This document shows positions 18,958 through 27,999 of a stretch of 64,000 bases of DNA, in pieces. The DNA is from Peristeroidobacter soli (GTDB lineage Bacteria; Pseudomonadota; Gammaproteobacteria; Steroidobacterales; Steroidobacteraceae): NCBI RefSeq assembly GCF_004138485.1, contig NZ_ML142848.1, positions 718,640 to 782,639 of the forward strand. The letters run 5' to 3'. Under the pieces are notes generated by a model. It had not been told where the DNA came from, did no database searches, and saw nothing but the letters and a program-made list of their open reading frames with translations. Numbering within the stretch: the stretch's first letter is position 1; every line of letters begins with the position of its first letter. The position numbers were made by a program, and so were the translations under genes.

Positions 18958-18971
18958 ACTCATATATGAGT
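18958..18971. promoter_or_regulatory. 14-bp perfect palindrome, candidate MarR operator
   Basis: ACTCATATATGAGT is its own reverse complement and lies 70 bp before the MarR start. A second inverted repeat, CTCCA (18936-18940) with TGGAG (18949-18953), is adjacent. MarR dimers typically bind such short AT-centred palindromes near their own promoter, so autoregulation is likely. Confidence 0.5.
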
Positions 18972-19041
18972 CCAGAACAGCGATGTCGCGAGTAGTGACC
19001 AGTGCACCGATGTACCCATCCGGCCTATCTGGAGAAACCCT

Positions 19042-19515
19042 ATGCCGCCGGCCAAACGAGTGCAAGCTGCACATATTTCGTCTCAGCAGCTCAAGGACTT
19101 GCATCGATCGCTCATCGACATCATCGGCGAATTCAACCGTCCGCAACGGGACGAGTACATGGTGCGGGCGGCGGGAGTGTCGCTCGAAGGCGTCCTGTTT
19201 CCGCTGCTGGTCGGGATCGAAAGAGTCGGCCCGATCGGACTGGTCGAGCTCGCCGACCGGGCCGGACGCGACTACACCACCGTGAGTCGACAGGTCGCAA
19301 AACTCGAAGCGCTGGGGCTGGTGAGGCGCGAGGAAAACTCGGTGGACCGTCGCGTGCGCAAAGTCGCCATCACGCCACAAGGAAAAGCGATGACCAACCG
19401 GATTGACACCGCCCGCGAGCGTTTCGCTCGCGCGATTTTCGATACCTGGGAACCTGGCGACGTGGCAGCGCTGGTACGGCTCAGTCGCAAGTTCGCGGAT
19501 GCTTTGAAGAGCTGA
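19042..19515 (+). CDS. MarR-family transcriptional regulator
   Basis: A 157-residue winged-helix repressor. The recognition region (GLVELADRAGRDYTTVSRQV) and the wing (LVRREENSVDRRVRKVAITP) are typical. GGAG lies 9 nt before the ATG. The gene downstream, 43 bp away on the same strand, is a thioredoxin-like protein and may be co-transcribed. A palindrome upstream suggests autoregulation. The ligand is unknown. Confidence 0.92.
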   Translation: MPPAKRVQAAHISSQQLKDLHRSLIDIIGEFNRPQRDEYMVRAAGVSLEGVLFPLLVGIERVGPIGLVELADRAGRDYTTVSRQVAKLEALGLVRREENSVDRRVRKVAITPQGKAMTNRIDTARERFARAIFDTWEPGDVAALVRLSRKFADALKS

Positions 19516-19558
19516 GGTAGAATCGGCCCGCGTCTGCTCTCCTCCGAGGCCTACCGCC

Positions 19559-20107
19559 ATGGCAACTCAATCCACGATGCTCGAGCTCGGCACCGCCGCG
19601 CCGGACTTTCGGCTGCCCAGCTTCGACGGCAAGGTAACGGCGCTCGCCGATTTCCAAGACGCGCGCGGGCTGGTGGTCGCGTTCATTTGCAACCACTGCC
19701 CTTTCGTCAAACACATCCGCAATGAGTTCGGCCGCTTTGCGCGGGAGTATCAGTCACGAGGCATCGCGGTCGTGGCCATCAACTCGAACGACATACAGGC
19801 CTATCCCGACGACGGCCCGGAAGGCATGGCAGCCGAAGCGAGCAGCGCCGGCTACACGTTTCCCTATCTGCTCGATGAAACCCAGGCGGTCGCCAAAGCC
19901 TATCGAGCAGTCTGCACCCCCGACCTGTTTCTTTTCGACGCGCAACGCCGGCTGGTCTATCGCGGCCAGTTCGATGACAGCCGCCCCAACAAGGGCACAG
20001 CGACCGGCGCCGATCTGCGCGCCGCATGCGACGCTCTCCTCGCCGGCACTCAGGTGACGAAGGATCAAAAGCCGAGCATCGGCTGCAGTATCAAATGGAA
20101 GAAATAG
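19559..20107 (+). CDS. Thioredoxin-like peroxiredoxin/TlpA-family protein
   Basis: A 182-residue protein of the AhpC/TSA-redoxin fold (TAAPDFRLPSFDGKVTAL). The active-site motif is CNHC (Cys44, Cys47) in place of the CGPC of thioredoxins, and a further cysteine sits in RAVCTPDLFLFD. This subgroup usually ends in a short PSIGCSIKWK tail, as here. There is no signal peptide, so it is cytoplasmic. It is probably a thiol oxidoreductase or peroxiredoxin; its partner is unknown. GAGG precedes the ATG. Confidence 0.85.
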   Translation: MATQSTMLELGTAAPDFRLPSFDGKVTALADFQDARGLVVAFICNHCPFVKHIRNEFGRFAREYQSRGIAVVAINSNDIQAYPDDGPEGMAAEASSAGYTFPYLLDETQAVAKAYRAVCTPDLFLFDAQRRLVYRGQFDDSRPNKGTATGADLRAACDALLAGTQVTKDQKPSIGCSIKWKK

Positions 20108-20126
20108 CGCGGCGATCCCGCCTCAG

Positions 20127-20489
20127 TCATTTCTTGACCTCATGAAACGTGGCCATGATGTGCTGGCTGCCTGACAACGGCACGGCCGCGGTCGCATTGA
20201 TCCGCTTGGCCGTCACTTCCTTACAATCGCCGGGCTGCACCGTCGCTTCCTGATCGTCGTAACGCAGCTTCATGGCGGCGGACTCGTCGCTGGCTTTGAC
20301 GCACACCTTGTAGTCCTTGGCGGTCTGGCTGTCGTGAATGGTCTTGACCTCCTTGCCGGTCAGGTCGATTTCGCCCGGCGTGACCGCGGCCTTCATCTTG
20401 TCCATGGTCGCCTCGGTCTTCTCTTCGGCAAACGCGGACGAGAAGCCCAGTACGGCCAGCATCGTCGCGAGTAACAACTTCCTATTCAT
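20127..20489 (-). CDS. Small secreted protein of unknown function
   Basis: A 120-residue protein with a clear signal peptide (MNRKLLLATMLAVLGFSSAF, cut before EEKTE). The mature part is lysine- and glutamate-rich, with two cysteines (KVCVKASDE and PGDCKEV) that could form a disulfide. I do not recognise the family. It is convergent with the thioredoxin-like gene and divergent from mprF. A periplasmic location is likely. Confidence 0.75.
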   Translation of the reverse strand: MNRKLLLATMLAVLGFSSAFAEEKTEATMDKMKAAVTPGEIDLTGKEVKTIHDSQTAKDYKVCVKASDESAAMKLRYDDQEATVQPGDCKEVTAKRINATAAVPLSGSQHIMATFHEVKK

Positions 20490-20630
20490 CGTCGTACACC
20501 TCGTGATCGGGTTCGTATCGGCCCGATCACGGTGGACGCCCCGGATCTCACTTGCAATCGGAACATCGTGCAGCGCCTGGGACTATTCTGTAAGCGGATG
20601 TCTGCCGGAAAGAATCACAATGGGGCCGTC

Positions 20631-23207
20631 ATGAGCGCAAGCATCGCCCGCCTGCCAGCCACCTGGCCCTCCTGGATCGCACCGGCGCTGACGCTGCTGC
20701 TTCTGTGCGTCGTGCTCCTGGTCGTGCATCGAGAGCTCGAACATTTTCATCTGCACGAGATGCTCGGGTACCTGCGCGGGATCCCCGCGTCGCATCTCGT
20801 CGCTGCGGCGATCTGCACCGTCGTGAGTTATGCGCTGCTCGGGCTGTTCGACCTCACCGGCCTGCGTTACCTGGGCAAGCGACTGCCGTACCCGCGCGTC
20901 GCGCTCAGTTCATTCATCGCCTACGCCATTGCAAACAACGCTGGAGCAAGCGCGTTGACCGGCACGGCGATGCGCCTGCGCCTGTACACACCCCAAGGGC
21001 TCACAGGCACTGAAATCGTGACGCTGCAGGGCTATTGCAGCCTGACGACCGCGCTCGGGCTCGGCACTTTGACCGCGCTGTCGCTGCTGTTCGCCCACGA
21101 CCGAAGCGTCGCGATGTTTCATTTGCTCGGCGCCTGGACCTGGGTCTGCGGTCTGCTCCTATTCGGGGCGATCGCCGCGTACGTCGGCTGGGGCAGCATG
21201 GCCACTCGCGGGATCGGGTTTCGCGGCTGGTCGCTGCGACCACCCGGCCCCGTGCTCGCACCTCTGCAAGTCGTGCTCGCTTCCCTCGAGCTGTCGATGG
21301 ATTGCGCCGTGCTGTGGTTGTTGCTGCCGCCGGACGCGCACATCGGATTGCCGGGTTTTATCGGTGTATTCGCACTCGCTGTCGCCGCGGGAATCATCAG
21401 TCACGTGCCGGGCGGGCTGGGCGTGTTCGAGTCGGTCGTGCTACTGGCGGTGCCGAACGTGCCACGCAATGAGTTGCTCGGCGCGCTGCTCGCCTATCGC
21501 GCCATCTATTACGTGGCACCGCTCATCGTTGCCGGAGCGTTATTCGCAGTGGTGGAGTTATACGGTTATCGACATCGTGTTGAACGGGTGAGCTCGCTCG
21601 TCTCCGCCTACGTGGCCCAAGTGTCGCCACAGATCGCCGGAACCCTGGTGCTGCTCGCCGGCATCGTCCTGCTGATTTCCGGTGCGACGCCGGCCACGGC
21701 CTCGCGCCTGGTGATACTGCGATCGCTATTGCCGTTGCCCGTCCTGGAGATGTCGCATCTCATCGGCAGCATCAGCGGGTTGGGTCTGCTGGTGCTCGCA
21801 CGCGCGCTGTATCGCCGCGTCCGCGAAGCTTATCGAGTGGCGGTCGCACTGCTGATCGCGGGAATCGTGGTGTCGCTGCTGAAAGGGCTCGACTACGAAG
21901 AAGCCGCGATCCTTGCGATCGCCCTCGCCGTTCTGTATCTCGGACGCGATGCGTTCCATCGTCCCGCGTCGCTCATGGAAGAGCGCTTCACGCCGATGTG
22001 GATCGTCGGCATCGCCGCCGTGCTCGGCGCCGTTGCCTGGGTTGGCTACTTCGCTCACCGACACGTCCAATATTCCAGTGAGCTGTGGTGGACGTTCGCC
22101 TTCTCAGCCGACGCCCCGCGCACGCTGCGGGCACTGTTGATTACAGTGCTGACTGCAGCGACGTTCTTTGCGATGAACCTGCTGCGTCCGGCGCGTCCAC
22201 CGCCGGTGGCACCGAGTTCCAAAGAACTGGAACGCGCACGCGCCATCATCGATCGCTCCGATGAAACGCTCGCCAATGCCGCCCTCTGCGCAGACAAACG
22301 TCTGTTGTTCGCACCGAACGATGAGGCGTTCATCATGTATCAAGTCGCTCGGCGCAGTTGGGTGGCGCTTGGTGATCCCGTCGGTGCGCCAGAGCACTAC
22401 GAGGAGCTGGTCTGGCGGTTCACCGAGCTCACCCACAGATATGGCGGCTGGACCGTGTTCTATCAGGCCGGTCCCGATCACCTCCCGCTCTACATCGACT
22501 GCGGCCTGTCGCCGGTGAAAATCGGCGAAGAGGCGCGGGTGTCACTGTCGGAATTCAGTCTGAGCGGCAGCGAGCGCCGTGACATTCGCCAATCGCACGC
22601 ACACGCCGCGCGTGACGACGCGACATTCGAGGTTGTCCCGGTCGAATCGGTACCCGCACTGCTGCCTGAGCTGCATGCGATCTCCGATGCCTGGTTGCAA
22701 GAGAAGAGCGCTGGCGAGAAAGGCTTCTCCATCGGCAGGTTCGATGAAACATACATTCGGCAGTTTCCTGTCGCCGTGGTCCGGCGCGGCGAGACCCCGG
22801 TGGCCTTCGCCAACCTGTGGACCACTCGCAGTAGAGCGGAGCTGTCGGTGGATCTGATGCGCTTTGGCGCCGGCGCACCGCACGGCGTCATGGACTTTCT
22901 GTTCGCCGAGTTGATGTCATGGGGACGCGCGCAGGGTTATCGCTGGTTCAATCTCGGCATGGCGCCGCTCGCCGGGCTGGACCAGGGATCGTTCACGCCC
23001 GCCTGGCATCGTATCGGCAGTTTCGTATTCCGCCACGGCGAACATTTTTATAACTTCGAGGGTCTCAGGAGCTACAAGGCGAAATTCGCCCCGGTCTGGA
23101 TCGCCCGATACCTGGCCGCGCCACCCGGCATCCTGGTGCTGCCGGGCGTGCTCGCGGACATCTCGACTTTGATCGCCGGCGGCTTGAAGGAACTGGTGAA
23201 GAAATGA
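20631..23207 (+). CDS. mprF: Bifunctional phosphatidylglycerol flippase/aminoacyltransferase MprF
   Basis: About 858 residues. The N-terminal half is a multi-helix flippase domain (about 14 segments) containing GAWTWVCGLLLFGA and SHVPGGLGVFESVVLL. The C-terminal third is the cytoplasmic DUF2156/LPG-synthase domain, with YQVARRSWVALGDPVGAPEH, GEKGFSIGRFDETY and WFNLGMAPLAGL. It transfers an amino acid (lysine or alanine) from aminoacyl-tRNA to phosphatidylglycerol and moves the product outward, giving cationic-peptide and acid resistance. The ATG at 20631 is preceded by GGGG; an ATG at 20598 is an alternative. It overlaps the AcvB-like gene by 4 bp. Confidence 0.93.
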   Translation: MSASIARLPATWPSWIAPALTLLLLCVVLLVVHRELEHFHLHEMLGYLRGIPASHLVAAAICTVVSYALLGLFDLTGLRYLGKRLPYPRVALSSFIAYAIANNAGASALTGTAMRLRLYTPQGLTGTEIVTLQGYCSLTTALGLGTLTALSLLFAHDRSVAMFHLLGAWTWVCGLLLFGAIAAYVGWGSMATRGIGFRGWSLRPPGPVLAPLQVVLASLELSMDCAVLWLLLPPDAHIGLPGFIGVFALAVAAGIISHVPGGLGVFESVVLLAVPNVPRNELLGALLAYRAIYYVAPLIVAGALFAVVELYGYRHRVERVSSLVSAYVAQVSPQIAGTLVLLAGIVLLISGATPATASRLVILRSLLPLPVLEMSHLIGSISGLGLLVLARALYRRVREAYRVAVALLIAGIVVSLLKGLDYEEAAILAIALAVLYLGRDAFHRPASLMEERFTPMWIVGIAAVLGAVAWVGYFAHRHVQYSSELWWTFAFSADAPRTLRALLITVLTAATFFAMNLLRPARPPPVAPSSKELERARAIIDRSDETLANAALCADKRLLFAPNDEAFIMYQVARRSWVALGDPVGAPEHYEELVWRFTELTHRYGGWTVFYQAGPDHLPLYIDCGLSPVKIGEEARVSLSEFSLSGSERRDIRQSHAHAARDDATFEVVPVESVPALLPELHAISDAWLQEKSAGEKGFSIGRFDETYIRQFPVAVVRRGETPVAFANLWTTRSRAELSVDLMRFGAGAPHGVMDFLFAELMSWGRAQGYRWFNLGMAPLAGLDQGSFTPAWHRIGSFVFRHGEHFYNFEGLRSYKAKFAPVWIARYLAAPPGILVLPGVLADISTLIAGGLKELVKK

Positions 23208-23908
23208 ATTCGCAGTGGCGACGATTGCTATGGCTGGCTCTGTTCGCATGGACCGGCCTCGTCGATGCAGCCCCTTCGGCACTGGCCGATCTGTCCTTGA
23301 TCGAGGTTCCCGCCGGCAAGTCAGGGACCTCGGAGCCGAAGCCGCTCGCCATTCTGATTACCGGGGATGGCGGCTGGGCACGCATCGACCGTTCGCTGAG
23401 CGCCGATCTGGCCGCCAACGGCATTCCCGTGGTCGGCTTCGACTCGCTTCACTACTTCTGGAAACTGCGCACACCGGAAGAAACCGCACGAGATGTCGCC
23501 CGGACCATGAAACATTACCGGGAGGCGTGGTCGCGCGAACGGGTCATGCTCATCGGCTATTCGCTCGGCGCCGACGTCATGCCGTTCATCGTCAACCGCT
23601 TGCCGGCGGAGTTACGCGAGCACGTCTGTTCCGTCGTGCTGATCGGCCTGAGCGATACCGTGGCCTTCGAGGTTCATATGAAACAATGGCTGCCGGGCAC
23701 CAAACCCGAGGGCAAGCCGGTCGCTCCGGAGCTCGCGAAACTGACGCCGTCCAGGTTACTGTGCCTCTACGGCTCGGACGAACAGGATTCGCTGTGTCCA
23801 AGCCTGTCCCGAACGGACGCACGGGTCGAACAGATCGGCAGCGGACATCATCTGGGCGGTCAATATGGCGAGATCGCCCAGCGAATCATCGCGGCGTCAC
23901 GCTGCTGA
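23204..23908 (+). CDS. AcvB/VirJ-family periplasmic hydrolase
   Basis: A 234-residue secreted alpha/beta hydrolase with signal peptide 1-22. The nucleophile is Ser in GYSLGADVMPF, the likely Asp is in LYGSDEQDSLCP and the likely His in GSGHHLGGQYG. The ITGDGGWA motif near residue 52 is diagnostic of VirJ/AcvB. AcvB of Agrobacterium and the PA0919 protein of Pseudomonas hydrolyse aminoacyl-phosphatidylglycerol made by the partner synthase. The ATGA overlap with mprF fits that pairing. It is shorter than AcvB because it has only one such domain. Confidence 0.9.
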   Translation: MNSQWRRLLWLALFAWTGLVDAAPSALADLSLIEVPAGKSGTSEPKPLAILITGDGGWARIDRSLSADLAANGIPVVGFDSLHYFWKLRTPEETARDVARTMKHYREAWSRERVMLIGYSLGADVMPFIVNRLPAELREHVCSVVLIGLSDTVAFEVHMKQWLPGTKPEGKPVAPELAKLTPSRLLCLYGSDEQDSLCPSLSRTDARVEQIGSGHHLGGQYGEIAQRIIAASRC

Positions 23909-23910
23909 CG

Positions 23911-24363
23911 TCACTCCAGCGACTGATCCCGCACCATCAGCACCGGCACCGGTGCGTGACGTAGCACGAGCTCGGCATCGCTGCCCAGGATCAGCCGCTT
24001 CAACCCTCGCCGGCCATGCGTGCCGAGGACGATCAGCTCGGCGCCCGAGTCACTGGCCTGCGCGACGATTTCTTTCCACGCGTGCGCGCCGATCTTCTCG
24101 ACCATCTGCTGCTCGAACGGCACACCGGCATCGCGAGCGACCATGGCGGCGTGCTCGAGAATCTTCAAACCCGAGCTGCGTATTTCTTCCGCCAATGCCT
24201 GGTAGTAGGCCGTGGATGCGATCTCCGTCTCCAGGATCAGCGTATTCAACACATGCACCAGCAACAGGCGCGAACCGGTCGCCTTTGCCAAGCGGATTGC
24301 CTCATTCAGGCCGCTCAGGGAGGTCACGCTTCCGTCGACGGCAACGAGAATCTTCTTATACAC
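23911..24363 (-). CDS. Universal stress protein, single UspA domain
   Basis: A 150-residue cytoplasmic UspA protein. It carries the intact ATP-binding motif GX2GX9GS (GTHGRRGLKRLILGS) near the C-terminus and the VAVDGS strand-1 motif at the N-terminus. It probably binds ATP and aids survival under stress. It is 13 bp downstream of a tandem UspA gene and shares its transcript. Confidence 0.92.
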   Translation of the reverse strand: MYKKILVAVDGSVTSLSGLNEAIRLAKATGSRLLLVHVLNTLILETEIASTAYYQALAEEIRSSGLKILEHAAMVARDAGVPFEQQMVEKIGAHAWKEIVAQASDSGAELIVLGTHGRRGLKRLILGSDAELVLRHAPVPVLMVRDQSLE

Positions 24364-24376
24364 GGCGGTTCACCTG

Positions 24377-25309
24377 TCAGAGGACCAGCAATTCGGCGAA
24401 GTTCGGAGTCTTCACGACCAACAGATCACAAGGTAATTGTTCCAGCACCAATTCGGCGGTGCTGCCGATCAAGAGTCGTTTCAGGCCCCGGCGTGAGATC
24501 GCGCCCATCGCCATGATGTCGATCTCATATTCCTGCGCGACCCGACACAACGCTTCGGTCACGCCGCCAACTTCCAGATGAACCTGCTGCGCCGGCAGCC
24601 GATATTCCGACGTGACCGCGGTCAGATCGTCGAGCTTCGCTTTGCGTTCGGCCTCCAAGGTCTCCGGCGGGATGTCGATCACCAGCGCTGGCACAGCCAC
24701 CGCCGATGCAATCATGGCCGCCGGGATATAGGTGTGGATGGCATGCAGCTCGCCGCCGAGCGCCTGAGCAAGCCGGGTCGCCTCATCCAGGATGCAATGA
24801 TCCAGCAACCTCGGCTTGTCATCCGCATGACCTGGATCGAGCGCCGCACCGAGGCGGGGATGCGCCGACCAGGGCGTCGGCTTCACCAGCAACAACGGCA
24901 CCGGACATCCTCGAATCAGCTCCCAGTCGGTATTCGTCAGGAACGAGCGCTGCGCAATCGTATGATGATGCGTGTCCTTGATCACCAGCCCCGCGCAGGT
25001 GTGTTTGACCCGCTCCAGCAATGCGGTGTGCAGTGGGTCCGCGGACAGGATCTCAGTCGTGACATCGAGGCCCCGATCTCGCAACGGCGCGGCGATGGAC
25101 TCGAGCCACGGGCCGAGTGGTTGCAGCGGCTTTTGGGGCGACTCCTTCATGTGCTGCGCGAATCGTGTATTGCGCGCCGCTTGAGTGTCGCAGATGAACA
25201 GATCGAGTCGCGCCGAAAGCTGCTTCGCCAGCAACGCCCCCTTGGCAACCGCGGAGCGTTGTTTGGACGTCGGATCGACGATCACCAGAATGTTTTGGAT
25301 CGGATTCAT
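24377..25309 (-). CDS. Tandem-domain universal stress protein (UspE-like)
   Basis: A 310-residue protein with two UspA domains (about 1-150 and 155-310). In the second, the motif reads GAISRRGLKRLLIGS, with Ser instead of the second Gly. The first domain lacks a recognisable GX2GX9G, so nucleotide binding may differ from the single-domain partner. Such proteins are often induced by oxygen limitation. It is divergent from the zinc alcohol dehydrogenase across 146 bp that hold a long-spaced inverted repeat. Confidence 0.9.
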   Translation of the reverse strand: MNPIQNILVIVDPTSKQRSAVAKGALLAKQLSARLDLFICDTQAARNTRFAQHMKESPQKPLQPLGPWLESIAAPLRDRGLDVTTEILSADPLHTALLERVKHTCAGLVIKDTHHHTIAQRSFLTNTDWELIRGCPVPLLLVKPTPWSAHPRLGAALDPGHADDKPRLLDHCILDEATRLAQALGGELHAIHTYIPAAMIASAVAVPALVIDIPPETLEAERKAKLDDLTAVTSEYRLPAQQVHLEVGGVTEALCRVAQEYEIDIMAMGAISRRGLKRLLIGSTAELVLEQLPCDLLVVKTPNFAELLVL

Positions 25310-25373
25310 GGCCCCGCCTCGCTGGATGGGAGCGATTCATCGGCGTGTACTCAGTCTCATCCCACAGGCGCCA

Positions 25374-25410
25374 GTGCGGGAACCGGTGAATTCCCCTAAC
25401 CTACCCGCAC
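25374..25410. promoter_or_regulatory. Long-spaced inverted repeat between Usp and alcohol dehydrogenase genes
   Basis: GTGCGGG (25374-25380) and its perfect complement CCCGCAC (25404-25410) have centres 30 bp apart, about three helical turns. They lie 65-101 bp before the Usp start and 46-82 bp before the dehydrogenase start. This could be a pair of half-sites for a dimeric regulator controlling both directions. Confidence 0.45.
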
Positions 25411-25455
25411 AACCCCAGGGTGATGGCTGCGCTCGCTTGCGAGGAGACTACGCTC

Positions 25456-26454
25456 ATGCCCGCTGAACACTCCCTGTGCCTGCGCTTGCATGGCCCAGGA
25501 CAACCTTTGGTGCTGGAGCAACGACCGGTGCCGGTGCCCGGTCCGGGCCAGGTGCTGCTCAAAGTCGGTGCATGCGGGGTGTGTCGCACCGATTTGCATC
25601 TCATCGATGGCGAGTTGCCGGACCCCAAGCTGCCCATCGTGCCCGGCCATGAGATCGTCGGCACCGTCGTTACCGGCGGTGCAGGAACCCACTACCCATC
25701 CGGCACCCGCTTGGGCGTGCCGTGGCTGGGTTACACCTGCGGCATTTGTGAGTTCTGTTTGAGCGGCCAGGAGAATCTCTGCGACCGGGCCGCGTTCACC
25801 GGCTATCAACTCGATGGGGGTTATGCAGAGCACGTGGTCGCCGATGCGCGCTACTGTTTCGAGCTGCCCGCCTCGCTCGACGATGCACACGCCGCGCCAC
25901 TGCTTTGCGCGGGGCTGATCGGCTACCGCACGTGGCGGATGGCTTGGAACGCGAAGCGCCTGGGGATTTACGGCTTCGGCGCAGCCGCGCATCTGATTGC
26001 CCAAGTCGCGACTCACAAGGGGCAAGAGGTTTACGCCTTTACTCGCGCCGGCGACGTCATTGCCCAGCAATTCGCGTTGCAATTGGGCGCGCGCTGGGCC
26101 GGGGCCAGTGAGGAACAACCGCCCGTGCTGCTGGATGCTGCCCTCATCTTTGCACCGGTCGGGCAATTGGTGCCGTTGGCACTGCGAGCCGTGCGCAAAG
26201 GCGGCAGCGTAATCTGCGGTGGCATTCACATGAGCGATATTCCATCGTTACCCTACTCATTGATTTGGGGTGAGCGCTGCATTCGCTCGGTCGCCAACCT
26301 GACCCGTCGCGACGGCACCGAATTTCTGGCGCTGGCCGGCGAGATCGGCATTCAGCCCAGCATAGAAACCCTGCCTCTGAGTCGAGCCAACGAGGCACTG
26401 GAGCGTGTGCGTGCGGGCGCGCTCAGCGGCGCGGCAGTTTTGATTCCGGAGTGA
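25456..26454 (+). CDS. Zinc-dependent alcohol dehydrogenase (AdhA-type MDR)
   Basis: A 332-residue medium-chain dehydrogenase. Catalytic zinc ligands are Cys in CGVCRTDLHL and His-Glu in PGHEIVG. The structural zinc cluster is CGICEFCLSGQENLC. The NAD(P) fold has GFGAAAHL in place of GXGXXG. It interconverts alcohols and aldehydes. The ATG at 25456 has GAGGAG at 25441-25446; the upstream ATG at 25420 lacks one. It is followed after 1 bp by the L,D-transpeptidase gene. Such dehydrogenases are often grouped with universal stress proteins under low-oxygen control, consistent with this context. Confidence 0.92.
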   Translation: MPAEHSLCLRLHGPGQPLVLEQRPVPVPGPGQVLLKVGACGVCRTDLHLIDGELPDPKLPIVPGHEIVGTVVTGGAGTHYPSGTRLGVPWLGYTCGICEFCLSGQENLCDRAAFTGYQLDGGYAEHVVADARYCFELPASLDDAHAAPLLCAGLIGYRTWRMAWNAKRLGIYGFGAAAHLIAQVATHKGQEVYAFTRAGDVIAQQFALQLGARWAGASEEQPPVLLDAALIFAPVGQLVPLALRAVRKGGSVICGGIHMSDIPSLPYSLIWGERCIRSVANLTRRDGTEFLALAGEIGIQPSIETLPLSRANEALERVRAGALSGAAVLIPE

Positions 26455-26455
26455 C

Positions 26456-27991
26456 ATGAAGTCTCAGCTACGATTGGCTTGCGTTGCCCTCGGCGTACTA
26501 CTGACGACAGCTGCACATGCTGACGCAGGTCTGCGTTGGCTGCAAAACGGCAGACCGACGGCGCAAGCGGTGGAGATGGCTCAGGCTTTCAATCGAGCCG
26601 AGTACTACGGACTTTCCTCCGCCTCTTATCGAACTCGCCTGTCAGCCGCTCAGCTGGAACGTATCGCCAATGGCATGGCGGACTCGGAATTACAGCATCG
26701 CTACGATCAGGAACTTTCAGAGTTGGCGGGACGCTTCGCCTCTCACCTGCATCACGGGCGCATCGCTCCGCGCGCTGCCGGGTTCGATCTGCCGGCGGCG
26801 GGTACTGACACCGACGGGCAGTTCGTCGAGCAACTCGCAGGCAGCAACGATCTGCAGGCAACGTTCGCGTCGATCGAGCCGCAAATGCTTCCCTATCAAC
26901 TGCTCAAACAAGCGCTCGTGCGCTATCGGCAGCTTGCTTCGGAACGAACAGTTGCACCGCTGCCTGCTCTGCCGGGCCGCACGCTGAAACCAGGCGATGT
27001 CTACGAGGGCGCCGCGCAGTTACGCCGACAGCTCATCCTGCTCGGCGACCTGCCGGAAGCAACCAGGACCGCGGCCAGCGAGTCGAACATCATCGACCCG
27101 GAACTGGCGCAGGCACTGGAGCAGTTTCAAGCACGGCATGGCCTCGGAGTGGATGGCGCACTGGGACGACAGACGCTGGCTGCGCTGAACGTTCCGATTC
27201 AACAGCGAGTGCGTCAGATCGAGCTGTCGATGGAGCGCTGGCGCTGGCTGAACGCCGGGTCGCGCCCCGACATCGTCATCAACGTTCCTCAGTTCATGCT
27301 GTACGCCCTGCCTCGTCCCCATCGGGCCGAAGAGCAGTTGCTCGAAATGCCCGTCATCGTCGGTCGAACCGGAGATCGCACGCCGGTCTTCAGCGCGCCC
27401 ATCGAAGAGGTCGTGTTCAACCCGTACTGGGACGTGCCGGCCAGCATCCTGCAAAAGGAACTCTTGCCAAAGATTCGCAAGGACGTGAGCTATCTCGAAC
27501 GTCATCACTTCGAAATCGTGCGTGGGCCGGGCGACGACGCCAGGGTCCAGCAACCGACGCCTGCCGTCATATCCGCCCTGGCCGCTGGAGAACTGCGGCT
27601 GCGACAGCGGCCGGGCGCCGACAACGCGCTCGGGCCGGTGAAGTTCATATTGCCCAATCGATACTCGATCCGTCTGCATGGCACTTCGGAACCTCGCCTG
27701 TTCAACTCCGTGCAACGCGCGCTCAGTCACGGCTGCATCCGGGTCAGCGACCCCGCCGCGCTGGCGGAATACGTGCTCGCCAATGCACGCGGCGAATGGG
27801 ATTCGGCGACGATTCAAACTGCCCTGTGCGGCGAGACACCGAGACGCGTGCGCCTGGAGAAGCCAGTTCAAGTCCTGGTCTTCTATGCCACGGCAGCGGC
27901 TACGAGATCTCGTGGCGTCCTGTTCACCCCGGACTTGTATGGCCACGATGCTCGTCTGGAGAAGTTGCTGGCGGACCTCGAGCCGTCGTGA
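26456..27991 (+). CDS. L,D-transpeptidase of the YcbB type
   Basis: A 511-residue periplasmic enzyme. It has a signal peptide to about residue 22, an N-terminal scaffold domain, a peptidoglycan-binding domain at about 215-250 (LEQFQARHGLGVDGALGRQT) and a C-terminal YkuD domain. The active site is HGTSEPRLF with ALSHGCIRVSD, and Cys427 is the nucleophile. It forms 3-3 cross-links in peptidoglycan. It starts 1 bp after the dehydrogenase stop, so the two genes are coupled even though their functions differ. Confidence 0.92.
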   Translation: MKSQLRLACVALGVLLTTAAHADAGLRWLQNGRPTAQAVEMAQAFNRAEYYGLSSASYRTRLSAAQLERIANGMADSELQHRYDQELSELAGRFASHLHHGRIAPRAAGFDLPAAGTDTDGQFVEQLAGSNDLQATFASIEPQMLPYQLLKQALVRYRQLASERTVAPLPALPGRTLKPGDVYEGAAQLRRQLILLGDLPEATRTAASESNIIDPELAQALEQFQARHGLGVDGALGRQTLAALNVPIQQRVRQIELSMERWRWLNAGSRPDIVINVPQFMLYALPRPHRAEEQLLEMPVIVGRTGDRTPVFSAPIEEVVFNPYWDVPASILQKELLPKIRKDVSYLERHHFEIVRGPGDDARVQQPTPAVISALAAGELRLRQRPGADNALGPVKFILPNRYSIRLHGTSEPRLFNSVQRALSHGCIRVSDPAALAEYVLANARGEWDSATIQTALCGETPRRVRLEKPVQVLVFYATAAATRSRGVLFTPDLYGHDARLEKLLADLEPS

Positions 27992-27999
27992 GCAGGCCG

